From Flavobacterium ranwuense (GTDB lineage Bacteria; Bacteroidota; Bacteroidia; Flavobacteriales; Flavobacteriaceae), in NCBI RefSeq assembly GCF_004349315.1, contig NZ_SMLH01000002.1, positions 310,001-374,000 on the forward strand: a stretch of 64,000 nucleotides of DNA, read 5' to 3'. Of this stretch, positions 33,820-40,708 are shown piece by piece. Within the stretch, counting starts at the first letter, position 1. Every line of letters begins with the position of its first letter. Both the position numbers and the translations under genes were made by a program. The notes beneath the pieces are model-generated. The model ran no database searches. It saw only the letters and a program-made list of their open reading frames with translations, and was not told the origin of the DNA.

Positions 33820-34275
33820 TTAAGACAACATTAAATCTCCTAACTTTTTGACTTTATCATGATGTGCAGTTAATAAAATTTGTTGTGATTTAAGCATAAT
33901 AAGAAGTTCAGCGGTAAGATGATCAAAATTATCTGCTAAGGTGTCTTTGTAGTTTTTTATAGCTACAAATTCTTTGTATTCAAGAGTATTCAAAATATCT
34001 TCTCGGTCTTTATCGATAAGACTTGCTTTAAAATTAATCCATAGACTCACAAAAAAGCCATTTTTTTTAATTATATCGACAGGAATTCCGCCCATTTTTT
34101 GAACTTCTTCAGCCAGTTTTGATTTAAAATTTTCACTTGTCTTTTGGAACTCAGAAAACAAATTTTTTAAATCACTTTCTTCGGTAACTATTGTTGCAGT
34201 TTCATAAACCTGAATTCTATCATTATTGATTTCAATAAGATTATTTAATACTACAATTGATTTCTCTTTATTCAT
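33820..34275 (-). CDS. DUF2383 (PA2169-type) four-helix protein
   Basis: 151 residues, cytoplasmic. VLNNLIEINNDRIQVYETA, then FQKTSENFKSKLAEEVQKMGG and KDTLADNFDHLTAELLIML describe the PA2169 family, ferritin-like four-helix bundles. Members are found among stress genes of environmental bacteria; metal binding is not proven and the usual Glu-x-x-His pairs are incomplete here. Its promoter module is at 34347-34412, with a leader of about 60 bases. Confidence 0.75.
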   Translation of the reverse strand: MNKEKSIVVLNNLIEINNDRIQVYETATIVTEESDLKNLFSEFQKTSENFKSKLAEEVQKMGGIPVDIIKKNGFFVSLWINFKASLIDKDREDILNTLEYKEFVAIKNYKDTLADNFDHLTAELLIMLKSQQILLTAHHDKVKKLGDLMLS

Positions 34276-34346
34276 CTTATTCTATTTTAACAGTAACTAA
34301 ACTTAGGTTATACTACACTACTCTTTATTTAAAATAATCTGCTTTA

Positions 34347-34412
34347 CAAAGTTCATTATAATTGCTGATAAATGTGTTACATAACTACTATAAAATGTTT
34401 CATTATTCACAC
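34347..34412 (-). promoter_or_regulatory. 21/21 promoter module of the DUF2383 gene
   Basis: GTGTGAAT (34405-34412), 21 bases, TATGTAAC (34376-34383), 21 bases, GAACTTTG (34347-34354), 72 bases before the ATG. Confidence 0.75.
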
Positions 34413-34442
34413 ATTCAATAGGTTAAGGTGTATGTATCAGAA

Positions 34443-34664
34443 TTAAGCTTCTTTTTTATTACTTACTACTATTAAAGCGATACCTCCCACAGCGAGTACA
34501 ATTCCTATAGCTGGAGACCATTTTATGGGATGATTAACTTCTTTGTTGATTTGAATTGGGCCAATGTCAACCACTTTTTCGGTTGTTACATAATTAAAAC
34601 TGGTATATAACAACATAATTATTCCTAAAATAATCATAACGATTCCTATGGTTTTTATTTTCAT
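34443..34664 (-). CDS. Small two-helix membrane protein
   Basis: 73 residues. Membrane segments at about 5-25 (IGIVMIILGIIMLLYTSFNY) and 51-68 (AIGIVLAVGGIALIVV) are joined by a short loop VVDIGPIQINKEVNHPIKWSP (residues 31-51). I know this layout as a small DUF3185-like protein common in flavobacteria; role unknown. It follows the 34709-35092 gene by 44 bases and is probably co-transcribed from its module. Confidence 0.65.
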   Translation of the reverse strand: MKIKTIGIVMIILGIIMLLYTSFNYVTTEKVVDIGPIQINKEVNHPIKWSPAIGIVLAVGGIALIVVSNKKEA

Positions 34665-34708
34665 TTTTTAAAATTTTTAAGTTGATATGTAATTTTATAC
34701 AGTTTAAA

Positions 34709-35092
34709 TTAAGCTCTTGAAAAATATTCTTTAACAAAACTATGTTGCTGATTTTCGGTCATTTTATCAGTGTCTTTTATCTCGAATTTAATTTTTAAGA
34801 AACGTGTGTCTTCACTCAAAAAATTAAAGAGTTCTATTTTTGCATCCGTAGGCCCAAAGAGAATTACGCGTTTGTAATTTTTTATAGCTTCCCCAATTTT
34901 TTTATAGTAATCAAAAAGTTGTTTTTTTTCTTTACTAAAATTTGAGTTTTCGGATTTTGCTGAATTTGTATTTTTTTCCTGATTGTTAAGTTTTGATTCA
35001 ATCGTTTCAATTTCAAAATGCTTAGAGGTGAATTCCATTAAATGTGCCATAGAATGATCCATCCAAATGCCTAATTTTTTTGTTGTTTTCAT
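34709..35092 (-). CDS. Small protein, possibly of the bacterial release-factor-like (eRF1-like) group
   Basis: 127 residues. KKLGIWMDHSMAHLMEF at the start, then a variable Lys/Asn/Ser-rich linker (about 35-60) and a C-terminal domain, YKKIGEAIKNYKRVILFGPTDAKIE (in parts), FLKIKFEIKDTDKMTENQ. The GIWMDH start and ILFGPTDAK-like loop recall bacterial eRF1-domain-3-like proteins linked to stress, but this is a weak likeness. No signal peptide. Promoter module at 35154-35219. Confidence 0.5.
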   Translation of the reverse strand: MKTTKKLGIWMDHSMAHLMEFTSKHFEIETIESKLNNQEKNTNSAKSENSNFSKEKKQLFDYYKKIGEAIKNYKRVILFGPTDAKIELFNFLSEDTRFLKIKFEIKDTDKMTENQQHSFVKEYFSRA

Positions 35093-35153
35093 AGCTGTTT
35101 TTTTGTTGTTATGTGATGTAACAGTTATTATAATTAATAAAGTTACAACTATT

Positions 35154-35219
35154 TAAAGTTCAGTTATTTAATATTAAAAAATATTACATTACTTTAGGTA
35201 AATATTATATAATTTACAT
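35154..35219 (-). promoter_or_regulatory. 21/21 promoter module of the 34709-35092 gene
   Basis: ATGTAAAT (35212-35219), 21 bases, AATGTAAT (35183-35190), 21 bases, GAACTTTA (35154-35161), 62 bases before the ATG. The weakest copy by sequence, yet both spacings are exact. Confidence 0.65.
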
Positions 35220-35382
35220 GTTTTTAAACTGGATAGTCAATTTATTATAAAGGATCCTATTTTAGAGAAATGGCCTCATAATACGATCTGAATTTAGAAG
35301 AGATATTGAAGTATAGATTCATTCAAATAACGAATTGAAAATGACATTTTCTTTAAATAAAACTATTGTTACACATAAATAA

Positions 35383-35411
35383 AAAGGGCTGTTGTTTCCA
35401 ACAGCCCTTAC
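35383..35411 (-). terminator. Terminator after the OmpA gene
   Basis: AAGGGCTGTTG pairs with CAACAGCCCTT around TTTC. On the minus strand it follows the stop at 35446 and is followed by TTTTTATTTA. Confidence 0.75.
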
Positions 35412-35445
35412 CAAACCAAAAAAACCAAACCTAATCTTATTATCT

Positions 35446-36819
35446 TTAGTAGTTCATTTTCAACTCTACTCTTCTGTTTTTTGCACGACCTAAAGCGGTT
35501 TTGTTGCTAGCAATTGGTTTGCTTTCACCATACCCAACTGCTGTCAATCTAGACCCCGAAATACCTTTTTCCATTAAATAATTTTTAACTGATTCAGTAC
35601 GCTTTTGAGATAATTCTAAATTGAATGCATCACTACCATTGCTATCTGCGTGTCCTTCGATAACTAAATTTGAAGCATCGTATTTATTAATCAAAATTAC
35701 CAGTTCGTCCAATTGAACTAATGAAGCAACTTTCAATTTTTCACTATTATTTTCGAAGAAAATTTTACTTCCTAAATAGGTAATTCTTTGTATATCTTGT
35801 TTTGTAATTTCAGGACATCCTTTATTTTCTATGGTTCCTTTAACAGTAGGACAACGATCATCCATATCAGCAACACCATCTCCATCAGAATCTGGACAAC
35901 CTTTTAAACTTAATGGACCAGCAACATCAGGACAACGGTCTAAATCATTAGCTACGCCATCTTTATCATTATCCATAGGACAACCAGTTGCATCAACTTT
36001 GGTACCCATTTTAGTATCTGGACATTTATCGTTGCCATCAGCTATACCATCATTATCAGTATCTGGACAACCATTTAATGCTGCTCTTCCTGCAACATCT
36101 GGACATGTATCTAAATAATCAGCGATTCCATCTTTGTCTTTGTCTAAAGGACAACCGTTTGCATCTACTGAAACACCGGCAGGAGTTCCGGGACAAGTAT
36201 CATTACGATCCGAAACGCCATCATTGTCAGCGTCTTTTTTGTCTCCAATATTGAAAGTCAAACCAGCCATGTGTGATAAGTAAGCATCTTTTTTACCTGA
36301 AACAACTCCGTCTCTTCGGTCTTTATTAGAATAACTAAAAGTTTCTTGTAAATTAAGCATGATTCCAGGACTCAATCTGAAATTTAATCCACCACCGGCA
36401 GTAGGTAAAGCATAATCAATTCTATCTTGGTCAAAGTTGAGGTCTTTGTCAAATAACATCGCTCCAACTCCAGCAAATACATAGGGTCTGACTATAGATT
36501 CAGGCCCCGTAAAATTAAATCTTAGATTTAATGCAACAGAATTGAAATCAGTTTTGAAGCTTCCTGAAGTACTATTGTAACCAATTGTTCCTTTAGATGC
36601 TAAAAAATTTAAATCAAAATGACGACCTAAATATCTAGTTACAGATAAACCTCCAAAGCCATAAAATGCTTTATCCGTTTTGTAAAAATTATTACCAAGA
36701 TCTCCTTGATATTGTGTTACACCACTATGAAGACCAATATTCCATTTTTTATCTTCTGTTTGGGCTTTCGAAATTAATGTAAATGCTATGCATGTACAAA
36801 GTAGCAGGATTTTTTTCAT
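35446..36819 (-). CDS. OmpA-family protein with thrombospondin type-3 calcium repeats
   Basis: 457 residues. Signal peptide 1-19 (ending SKAQ), an eight-stranded barrel (about 22-195), then five to six acidic TSP3 repeats at about 197-335 (DADNDGVSDRNDTCP, DKDKDGIADYLDTCP and so on), which bind calcium, and an OmpA domain at about 345-457 (IEGHADSNGSDAFNLEL, SQKRTESVKNYL, GRAKNRRVEL) that binds peptidoglycan. A major outer-membrane to wall linker. The promoter module is at 36859-36924, and a short (ATTA)n tract stands between its -7 box and the ATG. Confidence 0.9.
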   Translation of the reverse strand: MKKILLLCTCIAFTLISKAQTEDKKWNIGLHSGVTQYQGDLGNNFYKTDKAFYGFGGLSVTRYLGRHFDLNFLASKGTIGYNSTSGSFKTDFNSVALNLRFNFTGPESIVRPYVFAGVGAMLFDKDLNFDQDRIDYALPTAGGGLNFRLSPGIMLNLQETFSYSNKDRRDGVVSGKKDAYLSHMAGLTFNIGDKKDADNDGVSDRNDTCPGTPAGVSVDANGCPLDKDKDGIADYLDTCPDVAGRAALNGCPDTDNDGIADGNDKCPDTKMGTKVDATGCPMDNDKDGVANDLDRCPDVAGPLSLKGCPDSDGDGVADMDDRCPTVKGTIENKGCPEITKQDIQRITYLGSKIFFENNSEKLKVASLVQLDELVILINKYDASNLVIEGHADSNGSDAFNLELSQKRTESVKNYLMEKGISGSRLTAVGYGESKPIASNKTALGRAKNRRVELKMNY

Positions 36820-36835
36820 CTTAATTTATTGTTTG

Positions 36836-36858
36836 ATTAATTAATTAATTAATTAATA
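36836..36858 (-). repeat. Short (ATTA)n tract in the leader of the OmpA gene
   Basis: Five and a half ATTA units stand directly between the -7 box and the ATG of the OmpA-TSP3 gene, at or just after the expected transcript start. Short, so length change would be rare. Confidence 0.8.
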
Positions 36859-36924
36859 CAAAGATGGCTAAGATGAAATGTGTTAATGTTATAGAACTTT
36901 ATGAATAAGTTGCATCATTCCCAC
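36859..36924 (-). promoter_or_regulatory. 21/21 promoter module of the OmpA-TSP3 gene
   Basis: GTGGGAAT (36917-36924), 21 bases, TCTATAAC (36888-36895), 21 bases, CATCTTTG (36859-36866), 40 bases before the ATG. First box followed by GATGCAAC. Confidence 0.75.
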
Positions 36925-37078
36925 ATTTCGATTATTGCATTTCTATCTCAAAAAAAGAACTATTAAAAAACTAGTTTTTTATTAACTGCTCTGGGATTGA
37001 AGTTGAAAAAGTTTTTTAATAGTTCTGATTTCCATATTAAAAAGAATATAGAATTTGCATTAAGTAAATGATTATAAG

Positions 37079-37210
37079 TTATTTATGATATTTTGTTTTA
37101 AAATCATTTTCCGTTATTGATGCATCTTCTTCAATTTTTTTAGGAGTTATTTTACCAACTCTACAATGACTTTTGGAAGCTGAATAAACTTCGTTTTCTG
37201 AATTTTCCAT
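37079..37210 (-). CDS. Very small protein downstream of Dps
   Basis: 43 residues, ATG 37210, TAA 37079-37081. Hydrophilic, with SASKSHCRVGKITPKKIEED, no membrane segment. It begins 16 bases after the Dps stop on the same strand, so it would be translated from the same transcript. I know no family; the coding sense rests on position and reasonable composition only. Confidence 0.45.
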   Translation of the reverse strand: MENSENEVYSASKSHCRVGKITPKKIEEDASITENDFKTKYHK

Positions 37211-37226
37211 TTGTATATATATTTTA

Positions 37227-37700
37227 TTATTCTAAATATCTTCTTAGTGTCCAAGCCATTGTTTCATGTGTTTCCATCAAACCTGTAAGGAAATCTGCCG
37301 TTCCGGCATCCTTATTTTCTTCAGCACTTATGTCAACATCTTTTCGCAAATGAATGATAACCGTTTCATGATCTTCTAAAAGTTCTTTAACCATTTCTTT
37401 TTGAGATGGGTAATGATTTGGTGATTCTTTTATTATTGTTAAATCTGAAAACTCTTTCATCGTTCCAATAGTTTTCCCTCCTAATTTGCCGATGCGTTCT
37501 GCGATTTCATCGATTGACGCTTCCAGTTGTGTATATTGGCCTTCAAATAATTTGTGAAATTCCATAAAACTTTCTCCAGAAACATTCCAATGAAATTTTC
37601 TTAATTTAACATATAGTGTCATTTCATTCGCTAAAATTGACGATAGGATAGAAATGCTATTTTTTAAATGTTCTTGTGTAATTCCAATTTGTGCTTTCAT
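37227..37700 (-). CDS. dps: Dps-family DNA-protection ferritin
   Basis: 157 residues. Dps forms a 12-mer that oxidises and stores iron with peroxide and shields DNA in stress. The ferroxidase site between subunits is complete: His37 in KFHWNVSG, His49 in EFHKLF, and the Asp64/Glu68 pair in ASIDEIAERI. The end HETMAWTLRRYL is typical. The promoter module is at 37816-37881, giving a leader near 110 bases. A 43-residue frame follows at once. Confidence 0.9.
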   Translation of the reverse strand: MKAQIGITQEHLKNSISILSSILANEMTLYVKLRKFHWNVSGESFMEFHKLFEGQYTQLEASIDEIAERIGKLGGKTIGTMKEFSDLTIIKESPNHYPSQKEMVKELLEDHETVIIHLRKDVDISAEENKDAGTADFLTGLMETHETMAWTLRRYLE

Positions 37701-37815
37701 ATTTTCTATGTTTTTTATTATTTAATTTGTGCTACTTTTTTAATGACTGCATACCAGTTCTTTTTTGGAATTATTTAAACGGTATGTGACAAGTAAGAAA
37801 GTATCCTAATTATTA

Positions 37816-37881
37816 CAAAGGTCCTTTTATTCCTTTCTAAAAGTATTATAAAATTGTAAAAATAAGTTACATGATTCACAC
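37816..37881 (-). promoter_or_regulatory. 21/21 promoter module of the dps gene
   Basis: GTGTGAAT (37874-37881), 21 bases, TTTATAAT (37845-37852), 21 bases, GACCTTTG (37816-37823), 116 bases before the ATG. First box followed by CATGTAAC. Confidence 0.75.
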
Positions 37882-37959
37882 CTTTTGGTAGTGTAAGGTC
37901 TATATAATCAGTATTTTAGTTTATTTGTAAAGTGTTTAATAAATTTGCAAATACATGTT

Positions 37960-39021
37960 TTAAGCAATAGAAACTTCTTTTGCAAGATAAATTTCCTGAA
38001 CAGCATTTATAAGTTTTACGCCTTCGCCAAAGGGACGCTGGAAAGCTTTTCGACCCATAATCATTCCGGCTCCACCAGCTCGTTTGTTTATAACGGCTGT
38101 TTTTATGGCTTCGGCCAAATCAGTTTCACCTTTTGATTCACCTCCTGAATTAATCATACTAATACGGCCAGAAAAACAATTCATTACCTGATAGCGGCAT
38201 AGATCGATGGGATGATTGCTGGCTAATTTGGTATACATATCTGGATTTGTTTTCGCAAATTGTATCGTGGTAAAACCACCGTTATTAGTTGGTAACTTTT
38301 GTTTAATAATATCTGCCTGAATAGAAACACCTAAGTAATTGGCTTGACCGGTAATATCAGCAGCTGTATTGTAATCGACACCGTTTTTAATAAACCCATC
38401 ATTTCTCGAGTAGCACCAAAGAATGGTTGCCATACCTAAATTATGTGCTTCTTCAAAAGCCTTTGCTACTTCTATAATTTGCCTGTCAGATTCGGCTGAA
38501 CCAAAGTAAACAGTCGCGCCCACAGCTACAGCTCCCATATTCCAGGCGTCTCGAACACTCCCAAACATTATTTGATCGTATTTGTTGGGATAGGTTAGGA
38601 GTTCATTGTGATTAATTTTTACCACAAACGGAATTTTATGGGCATATTTTCTGGATAACATGGCAAGTCCTCCCATTGTTGAAGCTACTGCATTGCAACC
38701 TGCTTCAATGGCTAATTTTACAATATTTTCAGGATCAAAATAAATTGGATTTGGAGAAAATGAACTTCCCGCAGTATGTTCAATTCCTTGATCTACGGGT
38801 AAAATAGAAATATAGCCAGTATTAGAAAGTCGGCCATGATGATACAACTCTGACAAACTTCGAATTGTTTGTGCATTCCGATTAGTTTGCAAAAAAACAG
38901 TATCTATATGCGATGGATTGGGCAAGCGAATTTGATCTTTCAAAATTGTTTTACAGACATGATTCAATAAAGAGTCTTTTTCATCACCTAATAAAGCTAA
39001 TAATTGGGCTATATCTTTCAT
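37960..39021 (-). CDS. fbaB: Class I fructose-bisphosphate aldolase, FbaB/DhnA type
   Basis: 353 residues, TIM barrel. It splits fructose 1,6-bisphosphate via a Lys Schiff base, in glycolysis or gluconeogenesis. Seen: DQGIEHTAG (conserved phosphate region), VVKINHNELLTYP, ATVYFGSAESDRQI, ATILWCYSRNDG and the C-terminal GAGMIMGRKAFQRP. This archaeal-type enzyme is common in Bacteroidota besides class II aldolase and is often raised in stationary phase. No 21/21 module lies in front; a 500-base gap with a structured element does. Confidence 0.9.
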   Translation of the reverse strand: MKDIAQLLALLGDEKDSLLNHVCKTILKDQIRLPNPSHIDTVFLQTNRNAQTIRSLSELYHHGRLSNTGYISILPVDQGIEHTAGSSFSPNPIYFDPENIVKLAIEAGCNAVASTMGGLAMLSRKYAHKIPFVVKINHNELLTYPNKYDQIMFGSVRDAWNMGAVAVGATVYFGSAESDRQIIEVAKAFEEAHNLGMATILWCYSRNDGFIKNGVDYNTAADITGQANYLGVSIQADIIKQKLPTNNGGFTTIQFAKTNPDMYTKLASNHPIDLCRYQVMNCFSGRISMINSGGESKGETDLAEAIKTAVINKRAGGAGMIMGRKAFQRPFGEGVKLINAVQEIYLAKEVSIA

Positions 39022-39526
39022 CTTATCTTTGATTTGAATAGACTTAAAAAAACATTCGTTTTAACATTAATTAACCTTTATAAAATGAATTGTCTAACAA
39101 TTCTATTTTTTAAATTAATGGAACCTACTTTTTTTGATGTGAATAATGTATATGTTTTCATATTTTTTTAACCTTAAAAGATTGATATAAAGATAATTAT
39201 ATTTAATGATTTGTCTGTTGGAAAACGATATAAATTAAACCGTAAGATGTTTTAAATGAGTTTGTTGTAAAATTAAAAGCAATTTCATTTATGCGGTTTA
39301 TATTGCATAAATAAAATTGCTCTCAAAAATTAAGTTAGATTATTTTGCCTTTTAAAAAGTTCTGATTAACAGGTATCAAGCTCGTGTACCTATTCGTTGG
39401 TCATAGGCGGAAGGTTGGAAAACCCCTATGTTCTTGATGCTGTTTCGCCAACCTGGCAAACCAGAAAATAGACTATCTAACAAAATAGCAGTATTGTTTT
39501 AGGCATCTGGACTCTTACTATTTTAT
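39022..39526. other. 505-base gap
   Basis: The gap between fbaB (start 39021) and the DUF892 gene end (39527) has no gene. It holds the structured element at 39371-39464, clearly richer in G and C than its AT-rich surroundings. The remainder (39022-39360) shows nothing I can name. Confidence 0.6.
39371..39464 (+). ncRNA. Candidate structured RNA of unknown family
   Basis: Nested complementary segments: ATCAAG (39375-39380) with CTTGAT (39433-39438); inside it CATAGG (39402-39407) with CCTATG (39425-39430), and inside that GGTT (39413-39416) with AACC (39421-39424) closing a GGAA loop, a GNRA tetraloop. A second hairpin follows: GTTT-c-GCC (39442-39449) with GGC-AAAC (39455-39461). GTTGG (39396-39400) could pair with CCAAC in its loop side. 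The GNRA loop exists only in the plus-strand sense. No coding frame explains it and I recall no known family. Confidence 0.45.
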
Positions 39527-39862
39527 TTATTCTTTGGGTGTAATTGATCCATACATTGCATCATATTTTAGTATAATATCTATTTCGCCTATTGAACAAA
39601 AAAAATCTTCTAAGCGTTTTATATGGTCTTGTGTAAATTGCAGATGTACTTTGAGTGCATCTACTAATTCATCAGTAGTTGCATTCTTAATCATTACGGG
39701 AATGGATATCATTAGTGCTTTTTCACTAAAGTAGATTTCTTTTAACTCCTCTACAAAAACATTGCGACAATTTAGCTTTGTCTCTGGTATAGTATTTTCT
39801 GAATTTCCTTTACCTTCTTGCAACTTTACTTTTTTAATAGTTTTGGTGGCTGTACTTTTCAT
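39527..39862 (-). CDS. Shortened DUF892 (YciE/YciF-type) ferritin-like protein
   Basis: 111 residues. After a charged tail of 34 residues comes the start of the DUF892 fold: VFVEELKEIYFSEKALMISIP, MIKNATTDELVDALKVHL and EDFFCSIGE. Usual members have about 160-170 residues and four helices; here the chain stops after the second helix pair (YGSITPKE), and no remainder is seen downstream. The Glu/His metal ligands of the second half are therefore missing. It may be a short natural form or a truncated gene. Promoter module at 39898-39963. Confidence 0.7.
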   Translation of the reverse strand: MKSTATKTIKKVKLQEGKGNSENTIPETKLNCRNVFVEELKEIYFSEKALMISIPVMIKNATTDELVDALKVHLQFTQDHIKRLEDFFCSIGEIDIILKYDAMYGSITPKE

Positions 39863-39897
39863 CAGTTTCTATTTAATTGTTGTTTAATCCTATATAG

Positions 39898-39963
39898 TAA
39901 AATTCCGTTTTTAAGATCTAAAAATTATTACATAATTCTTAAAATGAGTTGTAAGATTCACAT
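39898..39963 (-). promoter_or_regulatory. 21/21 promoter module of the DUF892 gene
   Basis: ATGTGAAT (39956-39963), 21 bases, TATGTAAT (39927-39934), 21 bases, GAATTTTA (39898-39905), 36 bases before the ATG. First box followed by CTTACAAC. Confidence 0.7.
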
Positions 39964-40222
39964 GTATATTAATAGAAAAGGAAGGTTTAAGAAACAATAT
40001 GAGGTATTTGCATAGTAGAAATAACCTTTCTCGACTATTTTAAAAAAGAGGAGAGAAGTTATAGGTATTGTAAAATATAACGATTTTAGTTTAAATTCGT
40101 TTGAAGAATCCTTAATGTAACATTAGGGGAAATAAAGATTAAAAGGTAATCTAAATTATTTTTTGATTTCCAATTAAATGATACTTAACATCAAAAATAA
40201 AAACAAAGACAGAATTGTAATT

Positions 40223-40417
40223 TTATGATTCGTCTTTTGTGGTACGAACCAAGCTGATTCCTGAAACGAAGAAAATAATGCCAAGCACACCGTAAATAAT
40301 TAATGATTTAACATCTGTCATGTCGCCAGATGTTCCAGCAAATAATACTGCGGTATAAATAAGGCCACCTATTCCAAGTGCAGTAAGTAATGCTCCAAAG
40401 ATTCTTTTAAGATTCAT
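40223..40417 (-). CDS. Small two-helix membrane protein
   Basis: 64 residues from ATG 40417 (MNLKRIFGALLTALGIGGLIY); an in-frame TTG 54 bases upstream is less likely. Two membrane segments (about 5-26 and 37-56), C-terminal tail VRTTKDES. Similar tiny proteins accompany stress genes in flavobacteria; no function is known. Promoter module at 40546-40611 with the only perfect TAnnTTTG -7 box of the set. Confidence 0.7.
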   Translation of the reverse strand: MNLKRIFGALLTALGIGGLIYTAVLFAGTSGDMTDVKSLIIYGVLGIIFFVSGISLVRTTKDES

Positions 40418-40545
40418 AATTTTATTTTTTTTAGATTGATATTGTAATTTATTTCCCTGTTTAACAGTCAAAAGTCAACTTGATAAAAAGAGAAATACTT
40501 AGAGTTAATCATCTTCAAATATTTGTTATGTAGTTGATTACAGAA

Positions 40546-40611
40546 CAAATGTATTTCAGTTAGACTCTAAAAGTGTTACATAATTGCCAATAAAAGTTAT
40601 ATCATTCACAC
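40546..40611 (-). promoter_or_regulatory. 21/21 promoter module of the 40223-40417 gene
   Basis: GTGTGAAT (40604-40611), 21 bases, TATGTAAC (40575-40582), 21 bases, TACATTTG (40546-40553), 129 bases before the ATG. All three boxes match the consensus perfectly, so this is the best copy. Confidence 0.8.
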
Positions 40612-40708
40612 ACTTAAAATAAGGGAATCTAATATTTAGGGATTAATATTGCATTAAAAATTATTGAGAACCGTTGAATTGCCTTTTGAGGTTCAGTGAA
40701 ATTAGATT

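Noticed and set aside
39371..39464. tRNA or tmRNA gene in the G+C-rich island
   Set aside because: No T-loop GTTCGANNC, no CCA-side acceptor pairing and no cloverleaf could be drawn.
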